A stretch of 64,000 nt of DNA. Origin: JAAYJT01 sp037445555. GTDB lineage: Bacteria > Bacteroidota > Bacteroidia > Bacteroidales > JAAYJT01. The stretch is taken from contig JBBIKG010000003.1 in the NCBI GenBank assembly GCA_037445555.1, forward strand, positions 62,001 through 126,000. The letters run 5' to 3'. The translations under genes were made by a program, and so were the position numbers. The notes under the pieces are model-generated. The model had not been told where the DNA came from. It did not search any database and saw only the letters and a program-made list of their open reading frames with translations. The stretch's first letter is position 1; each line of letters begins with the position of its first letter. This document shows positions 28,033 through 37,559 of this stretch, in pieces.

Positions 28033-29262
28033 GTGTTGATTAAAAGGCGTATTGTTATTGCCACCCTGATGCAAGGCCTGTTCATGTCAATTTACGGCCA
28101 GGCCGGGTTTCGTATCACTAGTCCCGTTCAGGGGAATACCAGCATCGCAGGCGTTCCCGTCAAGATTGAAACCAATTTTGATTCGATCTTGTCATCTCAA
28201 ACTATAGTCACAGGAATTGCTCACGATAAACTGCATCCTGCCATTTTTGATATTTTCAACGATAAATCGCCCTTTGTTTTTTATGGAAAGCCTTACACGC
28301 AATTCCGTATCGGGGGAAATGGTTTTATTACCTTCGATTTGAATGCAGCCAGCGAACAAAGGAATTTTCAACCGGCATGGCAATTGCCTTCCGATAACAT
28401 GATAAGACCTGCCATCTTTGGTCCTTTGAAGGATTGGGACTATTCGGACAAAACTGGAGCAGTGAAAATTCATTACAGTGCATTGACAGGTCAAAGGAAA
28501 CTGGTAGTCTCATGGTGCGGCATCACTCCAAAATGGATTGACAAACCTCAAAACAGTGCAACCGGAACTTTCCAGATTGTTTTAAAAGAGAATGGAACAA
28601 TTGAAAATCATCTGATAAATATTCCGGCTTCAAACTACAACGGAGGCAGGGCTACACAAGGAATAATCGGGGACGGATTAGTGCCGCCTGGCATGGTTGT
28701 TACAGGACGAAACAACAACCCTTGGGCACCCGTAAATAAGGAGAGCTTTCGCTACACCCCATCGGGTGTGGCTTACACCATCGCACCGATAGCGTATACC
28801 CCCGAACCGGTGCCCGAATACATCCGGTGGTACCAAGCCGGCAACCCCAATCCGATAGGTGACGCTTCCACGCTGGTGGTTTGGCCTAAAAAGACCACTA
28901 CCTATCGTGCGGAGATATATTCCTGCTGGGACGAACTGATCGAAAGCAGGCAAATCACCATAATTGTGCAGGAGATAACGGTTGACGCATTCAACCCGTT
29001 GAGGGGAGGGGAGTTTGGAATTATTATGCCTTCGGGTATCAATGTGGGGCCCTTAACTCTGCAGATATTTAACCGTTGGGGTCAACGGGTGTTTTCAACA
29101 AACGACCTGCAGCAAAAATGGAACGGAAAATACGACAATGATGGCCGCGTATGCCCCGATGGTGTCTATCCATGGGTGCTTTTGGTTGATATTGACAATA
29201 AACAGGTTGGTTTGCGTGGCGTTGTCACGCTCATACGTTATCCTGAAATAGTGCCACAATAA
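28033..29262 (+). CDS. Secreted protein with gliding-motility-type (T9SS type B) C-terminal domain
   Basis: A signal peptide (about residues 1-23, ending IYGQA) is followed by about 300 residues of beta-rich sequence, including a segment near 75-215 (IGGNGFITFDL, RKLVVSWCGI, TFQIVLKENGTIE) that looks like a lectin- or jelly-roll-like fold. The C-terminal 90 residues carry LQIFNRWGQRVFS, WNGKYDNDGRVCPDGVYPW, the CHU_C/type B sorting domain recognised by the type IX secretion system. So it is predicted to be exported to the cell surface. Start codon is GTG at 28033; TTG at 28036 is an alternative. Role unknown. Confidence 0.82.
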   Translation: MLIKRRIVIATLMQGLFMSIYGQAGFRITSPVQGNTSIAGVPVKIETNFDSILSSQTIVTGIAHDKLHPAIFDIFNDKSPFVFYGKPYTQFRIGGNGFITFDLNAASEQRNFQPAWQLPSDNMIRPAIFGPLKDWDYSDKTGAVKIHYSALTGQRKLVVSWCGITPKWIDKPQNSATGTFQIVLKENGTIENHLINIPASNYNGGRATQGIIGDGLVPPGMVVTGRNNNPWAPVNKESFRYTPSGVAYTIAPIAYTPEPVPEYIRWYQAGNPNPIGDASTLVVWPKKTTTYRAEIYSCWDELIESRQITIIVQEITVDAFNPLRGGEFGIIMPSGINVGPLTLQIFNRWGQRVFSTNDLQQKWNGKYDNDGRVCPDGVYPWVLLVDIDNKQVGLRGVVTLIRYPEIVPQ

Positions 29263-29323
29263 GAGTCTTCATCTGACGCTAAGGGCTTAACATTAATTAA
29301 GACCCGGTAAGTACAATTTTAAT

Positions 29324-29331
29324 TAAATTTG
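29324..29331 (+). promoter_or_regulatory. Bacteroidota -7 box of guaB
   Basis: TAAATTTG, perfect match, 54 nt before the guaB ATG at 29386. Confidence 0.6.
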
Positions 29332-29385
29332 CGCCGGTTCTTAGGTCAGGCAGCAATGTGGTGTTGTATCTAAAATATTAGCGTT

Positions 29386-30861
29386 ATGTCGTTCGATTCT
29401 GAAAAATTTGCCGGCGAAGGCCTTACGTTTGACGATGTACTGCTTTTGCCCGCCTTTAGCGAAGTTCACCCCCGAAAGGTGGATATCACAACTCACTTCA
29501 CCAGGTGCATCCAGTTGAATATTCCCATTGTTTCGGCTGCCATGGATACGGTTACCGAATCAGGGATGGCCATTGCCATGGCCCAGGAGGGCGGAATAGG
29601 CGTACTGCACAAAAACATGACCATCACCGACCAGTCAAATGAAGTACGAAAAGTTAAGAGGGCCGAAAACGGCATGATTCTCGATCCTATAACGCTTCAG
29701 CAGGAGGCCAGGGTAGAAGACGCATTGAAAATCATGAGGGAGTATAAGATAGGGGGCATTCCGGTTGTAAACAAGAAACATCAGCTTGTCGGTATACTTA
29801 CCAGTCGTGATTTGCGATTTGAACGCGACAATAGAAGACCTGTCACCGATATCATGACCAGGGAAAATCTTATTACCACTTCCGAGTTCATAGATTTTGA
29901 AAGCGCCGAGGAAATTCTGCAACGCCACCGGATCGAGAAACTACCGGTGGTTGATAAGGATAACAGACTCATCGGGTTAATCACCTATAAGGACATCATA
30001 AAAATTAAAGCCCGGCCAAATGCCTGCAAAGACGAACGTGGCCGACTCAGAGTGGCAGCTGCCGTCGGGATCACCCCGGACATTCTCGAACGAGTGCAGG
30101 AACTGACCAAAAATGATGTGGATGCCATTGTGATTGATACTGCACACGGGCACAGCCGCGGAGTGTTTGATGCGGTTACTCTTTTGCGTCGCAGTTTTCC
30201 TGATTTGCAGCTCGTGGTCGGGAACATTGCCACGGCCGAAGCAGCCAAACAACTGGCAGGGCTAGGAGTGGATGCCGTAAAAGTGGGAATCGGCCCGGGA
30301 TCGATATGCACTACCAGGGTTATCGCAGGCATCGGCGTTCCCCAGCTTACAGCTATTTACGAAGTTGCCAAAGCCTTGCGGGGGTCAGGAATACCTGTAA
30401 TTGCAGACGGTGGCATACGATATACCGGTGACATTGTAAAAGCACTGGCAGCAGGAGCACACACAATCATGGCGGGCAGCTTGTTTGCCGGAGTAGAAGA
30501 ATCGCCCGGCGAAACCTTCATCTACGAAGGCCGTAAGTACAAAAAGTACCGAGGTATGGGATCCATCGAGGCCATGCAAAAAGGATCGAAAGACCGTTAC
30601 CAGCAAAGCGACGAGGAAGATGCGAGCAAACTGGTTCCTGAAGGAATCGTTGGTCGGGTTCCATACAAAGGATTGTTGTCTGAAGTGATTCATCAGATGG
30701 TGGGCGGTTTGCGTGCAGGCATGGGATACACAGGTTCGGCAACCATTGCTGAACTCCAGAACGCACGATTCATAAAAATAACCTCAGCTGGGGTAATCGA
30801 AGGCCATCCGCACGATATCACCATCACAAGCGAAGCTCCCAATTACAGCAAGCAAATATGA
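29386..30861 (+). CDS. guaB: Inosine-5'-monophosphate dehydrogenase
   Basis: Oxidises IMP to XMP, the committed step to guanine nucleotides. The 491-residue enzyme has a TIM barrel interrupted by two CBS domains (about residues 95-210). The catalytic Cys is in GIGPGSICTTR near residue 307, IADGGIRYTGD lies near 340, and the flap has the MGSIEAMQKGSKDRYQQ region near 388. Normal length. It is a stand-alone gene with its own promoter; guaA is not in view. Confidence 0.97.
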   Translation: MSFDSEKFAGEGLTFDDVLLLPAFSEVHPRKVDITTHFTRCIQLNIPIVSAAMDTVTESGMAIAMAQEGGIGVLHKNMTITDQSNEVRKVKRAENGMILDPITLQQEARVEDALKIMREYKIGGIPVVNKKHQLVGILTSRDLRFERDNRRPVTDIMTRENLITTSEFIDFESAEEILQRHRIEKLPVVDKDNRLIGLITYKDIIKIKARPNACKDERGRLRVAAAVGITPDILERVQELTKNDVDAIVIDTAHGHSRGVFDAVTLLRRSFPDLQLVVGNIATAEAAKQLAGLGVDAVKVGIGPGSICTTRVIAGIGVPQLTAIYEVAKALRGSGIPVIADGGIRYTGDIVKALAAGAHTIMAGSLFAGVEESPGETFIYEGRKYKKYRGMGSIEAMQKGSKDRYQQSDEEDASKLVPEGIVGRVPYKGLLSEVIHQMVGGLRAGMGYTGSATIAELQNARFIKITSAGVIEGHPHDITITSEAPNYSKQI

Positions 30862-30967
30862 AGAACATGCACCCAAAATTTTTCTGCATACGAATTGCCA
30901 GGCATAAACGTTAAATGGAATAAGATCAGTTCCAGTGACTCAATGAAAGTTAATTATAGAATCAACC

Positions 30968-32959
30968 ATGGCTTTGCATAAAAAATTTTTTATTGTTCCT
31001 GTTGTCGTTGGATTGCTGGGGATTTTTCCAGCCACGATCGTGGTTGCCCAAAAAAATTATTCTAAAGTTATTGCTGAAGTTGCCGGCGAAAAAATCACCG
31101 CCGGCGAATTCATGCGGGTGTTTCGTAAAAACAACCCCGACACGGTCTTTTCTCAAGAATCGCTTCGCGAATACCTCGACCTGTATGTGAATTACCGCCT
31201 AAAAGTTAAGGAAGCCATAATCAAAGGGCTTGATACGACTCGCTCATTCAGGGAGGAACTGGCGGGCTATCGCGATCAGCTTGCCCGACCTTACATGATA
31301 GACGAATCGGCTACTGAACAACTCGTCAAAGAAGCGTTTGACCGGTCGCGAAAAGACCTTAGGGCTAGTCATATTATGATAAGGCTGGATAAAAATGCCC
31401 CGGCAGCCGACACTCTGCTAGCATGGGAAAAAATCACTAACGTTAGAAATCAGCTATTGCAAGGTGAGTCGTTTGCCGAGGTGGCTGAAGATATTTCCGA
31501 GGATCAATCTGCACGTGATCGTGACATCGGCGGCAGAATTATACCCGGAAACAAAGGCGACCTGGGATATTTTGGGGTGTTTGACATGGTTTATTCGTTC
31601 GAAACAGCAGCTTTCTCTCTGAAAAAGGGAGAAATCTCAAACCCGGTCCGGACCGATTACGGGTACCATCTGATAAAACTCACCGATGAACGTCCCGCCC
31701 TAGGTCAGGTGCTCGTGTCGCATATTCTGCTGCTGAACCCGCAATCAGCCGCCGACACTGCCTCCTTGAGGGCTAGAGCAATGATGATTTACCGTAAGCT
31801 GATTGAAGGTGCCGATTTTGCAGAGTTAGCACAGACGTACAGCGACGACAGGGCTACTGCCGACAACGGTGGCCAGTTGCAATGGTTTGGCGTAAATCGC
31901 ATGATCCCTGACTTTATCGAACAAATCTACAAACTTGAAAAACCAGGGGATTTTACGCTTCCTTTCAAAACAAGCTTTGGATGGCACATCGTCAGATTGA
32001 TTGACCGTAAAAGACCTGCTTCCTTTGGCGAGATGCACACCGAACTTAAAGATCGTGTCAATAACGATGAGCGTGCATCGCTTGTTGAAGGGATGATTGT
32101 ACAAAATATAAAAAAGGAATATGGTTTTCGCGAAAACCGGAATATGCTTGTTCCCTTCTACCAAATGTTGACAAGTGCAGTTTTTGATGGCAGCTGGCAG
32201 ATTCCGGCAGGAGCAAAACTTGATGGTGAAATGTTCAGAATCGGAAACAGACGGGTTTTTCAAAAGGAGTTTGCCCAATACCTGACTACTAACCAGAAAC
32301 CTGAAATGGCCATCGACATCCAGATATATGTTGGAGGCAGGTATAAGAAATTTGTTGACGAAACCCTGCTCAAATACAAAGATCAGCAGCTCGAAAACAA
32401 ATTTCCGGAATTCAGGGCCTTGATGAACGAATACCATGACGGCATCCTGCTTTTCGACCTTACCGATCGTGAGGTGTGGTCAAAAGCCATTGCTGATTCC
32501 ACTGGTCTTGAAAGATATTTTACTGAAAATCAATACCAATATATATGGCCCACACGAATTCAAGCCTCCGTGCTGTCGGTACCCGGTGATGATACAAAAG
32601 CCATTGGCAAAGTTAAAGAGCTTTTAGCGGGGGAGGTTTCTGTGAGTGATATTCCGGCTATGATGGGTCAGGAAGAAATAACACTGTTGGCTGATCATAA
32701 ACTGTATTCCAAAGGAGATAATTCCCTGGTGGATCAGGCTGAGTGGAAGCCCGGGGTTTATATTATACCCGGAAAACCTGACGCCACTCATATCGTAATT
32801 ATGCATAAGGTAATCGGTGAGCAGCCAAAACAATTGGCTGAAGTGCGGGGCATTGTTACCGCCGACTATCAAAACTATCTGGAAAAGAAATGGATAGCGG
32901 AGCTGCGCTCCAAATATCCTATTAAAGTAAAATATGGATTACTCTCAGCACTAAAGTAA
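30968..32959 (+). CDS. Periplasmic peptidyl-prolyl isomerase with two parvulin domains
   Basis: Envelope folding factor of the PpiC/SurA/PrsA type. A signal peptide (residues 1-27, ending VVAQ) is followed by an N-terminal helical region and two rotamase domains: about 131-236 (SHIMIRLDKNA to GYHLIKLTD) and about 246-348 (SHILLLNPQS to GWHIVRLID). The C-terminal 300 residues are a substrate-binding-like region without a named domain. At 663 residues it is larger than SurA. It begins a tight cluster with a SurA-N-like lipoprotein and a SurA-type isomerase. Confidence 0.88.
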   Translation: MALHKKFFIVPVVVGLLGIFPATIVVAQKNYSKVIAEVAGEKITAGEFMRVFRKNNPDTVFSQESLREYLDLYVNYRLKVKEAIIKGLDTTRSFREELAGYRDQLARPYMIDESATEQLVKEAFDRSRKDLRASHIMIRLDKNAPAADTLLAWEKITNVRNQLLQGESFAEVAEDISEDQSARDRDIGGRIIPGNKGDLGYFGVFDMVYSFETAAFSLKKGEISNPVRTDYGYHLIKLTDERPALGQVLVSHILLLNPQSAADTASLRARAMMIYRKLIEGADFAELAQTYSDDRATADNGGQLQWFGVNRMIPDFIEQIYKLEKPGDFTLPFKTSFGWHIVRLIDRKRPASFGEMHTELKDRVNNDERASLVEGMIVQNIKKEYGFRENRNMLVPFYQMLTSAVFDGSWQIPAGAKLDGEMFRIGNRRVFQKEFAQYLTTNQKPEMAIDIQIYVGGRYKKFVDETLLKYKDQQLENKFPEFRALMNEYHDGILLFDLTDREVWSKAIADSTGLERYFTENQYQYIWPTRIQASVLSVPGDDTKAIGKVKELLAGEVSVSDIPAMMGQEEITLLADHKLYSKGDNSLVDQAEWKPGVYIIPGKPDATHIVIMHKVIGEQPKQLAEVRGIVTADYQNYLEKKWIAELRSKYPIKVKYGLLSALK

Positions 32960-32962
32960 GAT

Positions 32963-33829
32963 ATGCCTCTCATCCGGATAGTACTGGTAATAATTACAGG
33001 CACCTCTCTGATTACGGGATGCGGGTGGTGGAGCGCTAATCAGGAAAATGACAGAGCTCTGGCAAAGGTGCATGACAAGTATCTCTATGAAAGAGATATT
33101 CTGCCGTTCATTCAATCTGGCCTCTCTTCTGAAGATAGCCTGAAAACAGCCACAACTTACATCAACAGCTGGATCAGGCAACAACTGTTGCTGCATGAGG
33201 CCGAATCGGCCCTGCCTGCAAATCAGAAGGATTTCTCCAAACAACTTGAGAATTACCGCAACAGTCTGGTAATCTACGAATATGAATCACGGTTACTAAG
33301 CGAAAAGCTGGATACTCAGGTAACAAGGCAGGAAATAGAAACGTATTACCAGGCCAACAGTTCCGATTTCGAACTCCGTGAAAACATCCTTAAGGCTGAC
33401 TACATGCAGGTGGAGTATGACTCGCCCGAATTACGCAAACTCCGCTCCCAGTGGCGGTCCGGCGATCCGACTTCCCGGGCTGCGTTAAGGCAATATTGCA
33501 TTCGAAACGGCCTAAACTATTCCTTCGGCAAGGATGAATGGAGGTATTTTAATGATTTTATCAACGAGGTACCCGTCCGCACCTACAACCAGGAGGAATT
33601 TCTTAAATATAACCGAAACTTCGAGATACGCGATTCCCTCTATGTCTATTTCGTTGAGATCAAAGATTTCCGGATACGGGAGAGTTCCTCACCCATGAGT
33701 ATGCAGGAAAACAATATCCGTAACATAATTCTAAACAGACGCAAACTAGAGTTACTGCAAAAAGTGCAGGAAGATATATATGAAACAGCCATCAAAAACA
33801 ATAGCTTTGAGATATACCAGGAAAATTAA
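32963..33829 (+). CDS. Lipoprotein resembling the SurA N-terminal region, no isomerase domain
   Basis: The start MPLIRIVLVIITGTSLITGC is a lipoprotein signal with the lipobox Cys at residue 20. About 265 helical residues follow, including SWIRQQLLLHEAE near 73 and an AVVHDK/LYERD-like chaperone core start, similar in layout to the helical region of SurA/PpiD proteins, but no parvulin domain is present. It starts 3 nt after the previous stop and overlaps the next gene by 50 nt. I infer a membrane-anchored chaperone partner of the flanking isomerases. Confidence 0.68.
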   Translation: MPLIRIVLVIITGTSLITGCGWWSANQENDRALAKVHDKYLYERDILPFIQSGLSSEDSLKTATTYINSWIRQQLLLHEAESALPANQKDFSKQLENYRNSLVIYEYESRLLSEKLDTQVTRQEIETYYQANSSDFELRENILKADYMQVEYDSPELRKLRSQWRSGDPTSRAALRQYCIRNGLNYSFGKDEWRYFNDFINEVPVRTYNQEEFLKYNRNFEIRDSLYVYFVEIKDFRIRESSSPMSMQENNIRNIILNRRKLELLQKVQEDIYETAIKNNSFEIYQEN

Positions 33830-35189
33830 TACCATAAATCATGGTCGTAGGGTGCGACTGTTACTTGTCGTGATTGCTCTTGTAGGCTTTGCCCCTTTCA
33901 ACTATACCCATGCACAGGGTATGCTGATTGATGAGGTTGTTGCAGTAGTAGGCAATAAAATTATTCTCGAATCTGATTTGGAAGCACAGGCTATTCAGGC
34001 AAAAGCCCAGGGTTCGACGCTGTCACACCAGACACTTAAATGTCTGGCACTTGAAGACATGCTGATACAGAAACTGTTGATTGCCCAGGCCGAAGTAGAT
34101 AGCGTAAAGATCACCGACTCTCAGGTCGAAGGCAGCCTTGATCAACGGATGCGATATTATATTTCGCAGTTTGGCTCGCAGGAAAAGCTCGAATCTTTTT
34201 ATGGAAAATCGGTGCTTGAAATCAAGAATGAGTTTCGTGATGTGATCCGCGACCAGTTGATGGCAGACGAAGTGAAAGAGGGAATTATCGGCAAAGTTAA
34301 GGTCACCCCAAGTGAAGTGCGAAGTTTTTATAATAAAATACCCATCGACAGTATACCTCTGATTCCGATGGAGTATGAGGTAAGGCAAATTATTAAGAAG
34401 CCTGTCGTAAAGCCTGAAGAACTTGAGTTGCTGCGCAACCGGCTTAAAGGCTATCGCGACCGGATCGTCGCAGGTGAGCGATTTACGACTTTTGCCGCGC
34501 TCTATTCCGAGGATCCCGGCTCTGCCTCGCGCGGAGGTGAACTGGGCTTCTACCGAAGGGGAGAGCTTTATCCCGAATTCGAAGCTGTGGCATTCTCGCT
34601 CGAGAAGGGTCAGGTGTCCGACATTGTCAAAACCAAAGCAGGCTATCATGTCATCCAGATGATCGAACGAAGAGGGGAATCCGTCAACGTAAGGCATATC
34701 CTGCTGAAACCAAAACCATCGCCTGTTGAACTTGAACAGGCCAAGAACACGCTTGACAGCCTGGCAACATTGATTAAGCAAGGTGAGATCACCTTTGAGG
34801 AAGCATTACAGCTAAGCGACGATCCCGGAAAGACCCATGGCGGTGCACTGATAAATTCCTACACAGGCAATACGCGTTTTGGTGCCGACCAGCTCGATCC
34901 GTCTGTGTTTTTTGTGGTTGATAAACTCAAGCAGGGAGAAGTGTCAAACGCCGTACCTTTCACCGATGAGGAGGGAAACAGTGCCTATCGCCTTCTGTTT
35001 CTTAAAGAACGAACCACCCCCCATAAGGCTAATTTGCGCGAAGACTATAACCAGATTCAAACCTGGGCACTTGAGGACAAACAAACACGTATGGTATCGC
35101 TCTGGATTCGGGAAAAGAGCAAGAAAACTTTCATCCGTTTTAGCGATCGCTATCGTTACTGCCAGTTTGAACACTCCTGGCAGAAATAG
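33780..35189 (+). CDS. SurA-type periplasmic peptidyl-prolyl isomerase
   Basis: Predicted chaperone for outer-membrane proteins. A signal peptide ends THAQG; the SurA N-terminal motif IDEVVAVVGNKIILESDLE follows. Two parvulin domains lie at about residues 195-295 (YEVRQIIKKP to GYHVIQMIE) and 300-400 (VRHILLKPKP onward). The ATG at 33780 gives a 25-residue n-region before the hydrophobic stretch and a 50-nt overlap with the upstream gene; a GTG at 33852 would give a more typical signal peptide and no overlap. Confidence 0.9.
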   Translation: MKQPSKTIALRYTRKINTINHGRRVRLLLVVIALVGFAPFNYTHAQGMLIDEVVAVVGNKIILESDLEAQAIQAKAQGSTLSHQTLKCLALEDMLIQKLLIAQAEVDSVKITDSQVEGSLDQRMRYYISQFGSQEKLESFYGKSVLEIKNEFRDVIRDQLMADEVKEGIIGKVKVTPSEVRSFYNKIPIDSIPLIPMEYEVRQIIKKPVVKPEELELLRNRLKGYRDRIVAGERFTTFAALYSEDPGSASRGGELGFYRRGELYPEFEAVAFSLEKGQVSDIVKTKAGYHVIQMIERRGESVNVRHILLKPKPSPVELEQAKNTLDSLATLIKQGEITFEEALQLSDDPGKTHGGALINSYTGNTRFGADQLDPSVFFVVDKLKQGEVSNAVPFTDEEGNSAYRLLFLKERTTPHKANLREDYNQIQTWALEDKQTRMVSLWIREKSKKTFIRFSDRYRYCQFEHSWQK

Positions 35190-35231
35190 CCTGCTTCAAG
35201 ATTTTGTCAAAACAGTAGAAACCATTTCAGT

Positions 35232-36197
35232 ATGCAATATAAAAGTGATGTTGAAGCACTTGATGCTTTCGTTGAAAAATATGCAATCGTCAAAAACGAG
35301 ATTGCCAAAGTAATTGTTGGTCAGGACGATGTTGTAAAACGGGTCTTGGTAGCCATTTTCAGCAAAGGCCACGGGTTGCTTGTAGGAGTGCCCGGCCTGG
35401 CAAAGACCCTGATGGTGAATACCGTGTCAAAAGTGCTGGGTATTTCATACTCGCGAATACAGTTTACTCCCGACCTGATGCCCAGCGATATAACCGGGAC
35501 AGAAATTTTGGACGAAAACCGCCATTTCAAGTTTGTCAAAGGCCCCGTGTTCGCCAACATCATCCTTGCCGATGAGATAAATCGTACACCACCCAAAACC
35601 CAGTCGGCACTACTTGAAGCCATGCAGGAAAAGTCGGTTACCGTTTCAGGGGTAAGCTATAAGCTCAGTGAGCCTTTCTTTGTGTTGGCCACCCAAAACC
35701 CCATCGAGCAAGAAGGTACATATCCGCTGCCCGAAGCCCAGCTCGACAGGTTTATGTTTAACATATGGCTTTCGTATCCTTCCCTGTCCGAAGAAGTTGA
35801 TGTGGTGAAAAGAACCACCACCGGACATGATGCCAAACCTTCGAAGGTGATGACCTCCGAAGAAATCCTTTATTTTCAGAATCTTATCAGACGTATTCCT
35901 GTTACTGACAATGTATACAAGTATGCAGTAAATCTTGCATCCAGCACAAGGCCAAATACGACCCAGGCCACCAAACAGGTGAATAATTATCTGACATGGG
36001 GTGCGGGGCCGCGTGCCAGCCAGTATCTGATCCTTGGAGCCAAGTGTCATGGTGCAGTTTCGGGAAAGTATTCGCCTGATATTGAAGATGTTCAGGCGGT
36101 AGCACACGACATCCTGCGTCACCGGATAGTGCGCAACTACAAGGCCGAAGCTGATGGAGTTGGCGTTGACCAGATCATCAGGGACCTGATCAGATAA
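35232..36197 (+). CDS. MoxR-family AAA+ ATPase
   Basis: Chaperone-like ATPase that in other systems activates protein complexes through vWA-domain partners. Walker A GVPGLAKT is at residues 52-59, Walker B ILADEINR near 113, and the MoxR signature ATQNPIEQEGTYPLPEAQLDRF near 155. The 321-residue length is typical. The usual downstream DUF58 and vWA (Bat) genes are absent: the next gene is an MFS permease on the other strand. It lies 42 nt after the SurA-type gene in the same direction. Confidence 0.92.
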   Translation: MQYKSDVEALDAFVEKYAIVKNEIAKVIVGQDDVVKRVLVAIFSKGHGLLVGVPGLAKTLMVNTVSKVLGISYSRIQFTPDLMPSDITGTEILDENRHFKFVKGPVFANIILADEINRTPPKTQSALLEAMQEKSVTVSGVSYKLSEPFFVLATQNPIEQEGTYPLPEAQLDRFMFNIWLSYPSLSEEVDVVKRTTTGHDAKPSKVMTSEEILYFQNLIRRIPVTDNVYKYAVNLASSTRPNTTQATKQVNNYLTWGAGPRASQYLILGAKCHGAVSGKYSPDIEDVQAVAHDILRHRIVRNYKAEADGVGVDQIIRDLIR

Positions 36198-36232
36198 TAC
36201 CGAAAACTGAGTTAGGGCTAGGTGCTGCCATT

Positions 36233-37414
36233 TTACTGGGCAGGTAGTTTTTTCCGGCGGTAAAATCCTAGGGTATAGACCCGGAAGATGACAAATGCGA
36301 TGGCCACAATGGTTCCGCAGAGCATGTACAAAAACTGCAGCCCGGTATATTTCGCAATGATACCAAGCAGAAGTGAGCCTGCGCCTATGCCAAGATCGAA
36401 TGAAGTGATAAAGGTGGCATTGGCGGCACCACGCTGGTGAGACTCAACCACGTTATTTGCCATTGCCTGAAGGGTGGGCATGGTAACTCCCATGCATATG
36501 CCTACCAGAACGGCTGATGCTAAAATGCCCGAAGGTGTGGCAACCATTCCAAGCAGAAAAAAACCTGCAGTTCCTGATAAAAGACCCGCTGAAACCGGCA
36601 GGGCAGGTCCTTTCAGATCGAATACCTTTCCTGAAACGATACGGGAAACAGCTATTCCGGCAGCGAAAACAGCAAAGAATGAACCTGGTTTCTCCATGCC
36701 GGCCTGACGGGCATAGAGTGTTATGAACGAGAGCAACCCCCCGTATGTAATTCCGAACAGAAGTTGCACCGTTGCCATCGGAAGTGTTTTCGGAGCAATG
36801 ATATTCCGAAATGTGAATTGCCGGTTAATGGCTGGTTTTTTATATTCCGGGAACCTAACAAAACCTGTTAGCATAAGCCCGGCCACAGCACAGCCCATAG
36901 CCGTTAAAAACATGAGTGTATAGCGGTTGTTTCCCAGTACAATTAATGCCAGCAGCGGCCCGAACGCCATGGCTAGGGTAAATGATAATCCATATACACC
37001 GATGGCTTCACCGCGACGGTGTGCGGGCACAATGTCAACGATCACGGTGGATGCTGCGGTTGTTGACGCACCCCATACCAAGCCATGAACAAAACGCACA
37101 ACAAGTAAGAGTATTAGTGTGTGCGCCACTGCATACACGCCAAGCAGCATGGCAAATAAAGTAAACGCGAGCAGATAGATCAGTTTACGGCCATGTGAAT
37201 CTACGGCAAAACCGGTGACAAGTCGTGCACCCAACGCTGAAAGTGTGTAGATCGACAAAATATATCCCACCTCACTAGTAGTTCCCTTCAGCACATCAAC
37301 AACGTAAATGGGCAGAGTAGGCATTAGAAAATAAAACCCTGTCGCCATAAGCAAATTTGACAGGCTGAGCAACACGAAATTGCGGGAGTATAGCGTTTGG
37401 GGCTGACTAGTCAA
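36233..37414 (-). CDS. Major facilitator superfamily permease
   Basis: Inner-membrane transporter of about 393 residues with about 12 hydrophobic segments. The MFS A-type motif after helix 2 is present as GARLVTGFAVDSHGRKL, and the helix 4/5 region has RRGEAIGVYG. The open frame extends to an ATG at 37495, but a perfect -7 box lies inside that stretch (37435-37442), so I place the start at the TTG at 37414 (MTSQPQTLYSR). Substrate unknown; the sequence resembles sugar or drug exporters. It is divergent from the Ig-like lipoprotein gene. Confidence 0.86.
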   Translation of the reverse strand: MTSQPQTLYSRNFVLLSLSNLLMATGFYFLMPTLPIYVVDVLKGTTSEVGYILSIYTLSALGARLVTGFAVDSHGRKLIYLLAFTLFAMLLGVYAVAHTLILLLVVRFVHGLVWGASTTAASTVIVDIVPAHRRGEAIGVYGLSFTLAMAFGPLLALIVLGNNRYTLMFLTAMGCAVAGLMLTGFVRFPEYKKPAINRQFTFRNIIAPKTLPMATVQLLFGITYGGLLSFITLYARQAGMEKPGSFFAVFAAGIAVSRIVSGKVFDLKGPALPVSAGLLSGTAGFFLLGMVATPSGILASAVLVGICMGVTMPTLQAMANNVVESHQRGAANATFITSFDLGIGAGSLLLGIIAKYTGLQFLYMLCGTIVAIAFVIFRVYTLGFYRRKKLPAQ

Positions 37415-37434
37415 GGATAAACAAGTTGATTTAT

Positions 37435-37442
37435 CAAACTTA
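37435..37442 (-). promoter_or_regulatory. Bacteroidota -7 box of the MFS gene
   Basis: Minus strand TAAGTTTG, perfect match, 20 nt before the proposed TTG start at 37414. It lies inside the longer possible reading frame. Confidence 0.5.
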
Positions 37443-37525
37443 CATAAAAAGTTGGCATAGCTCCATATACCGGAATTAACTTCATCATTTATCATTCACC
37501 GGTTCGCCGGTTGGGTTTTTTCGAT

Positions 37526-37533
37526 TAGGTTTG
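37526..37533 (+). promoter_or_regulatory. Bacteroidota -7 box of the Ig-like lipoprotein gene
   Basis: TAGGTTTG, perfect match, ending 26 nt before the ATG at 37560. Confidence 0.55.
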
Positions 37534-37559
37534 TAGCACGATACCGGTCGCATTAAAAT

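Noticed and set aside
34023..34781. 252-residue minus-strand frame opposite the SurA-type gene
   Set aside because: The plus strand has a signal peptide and two parvulin domains. The minus frame is a mirror artefact.
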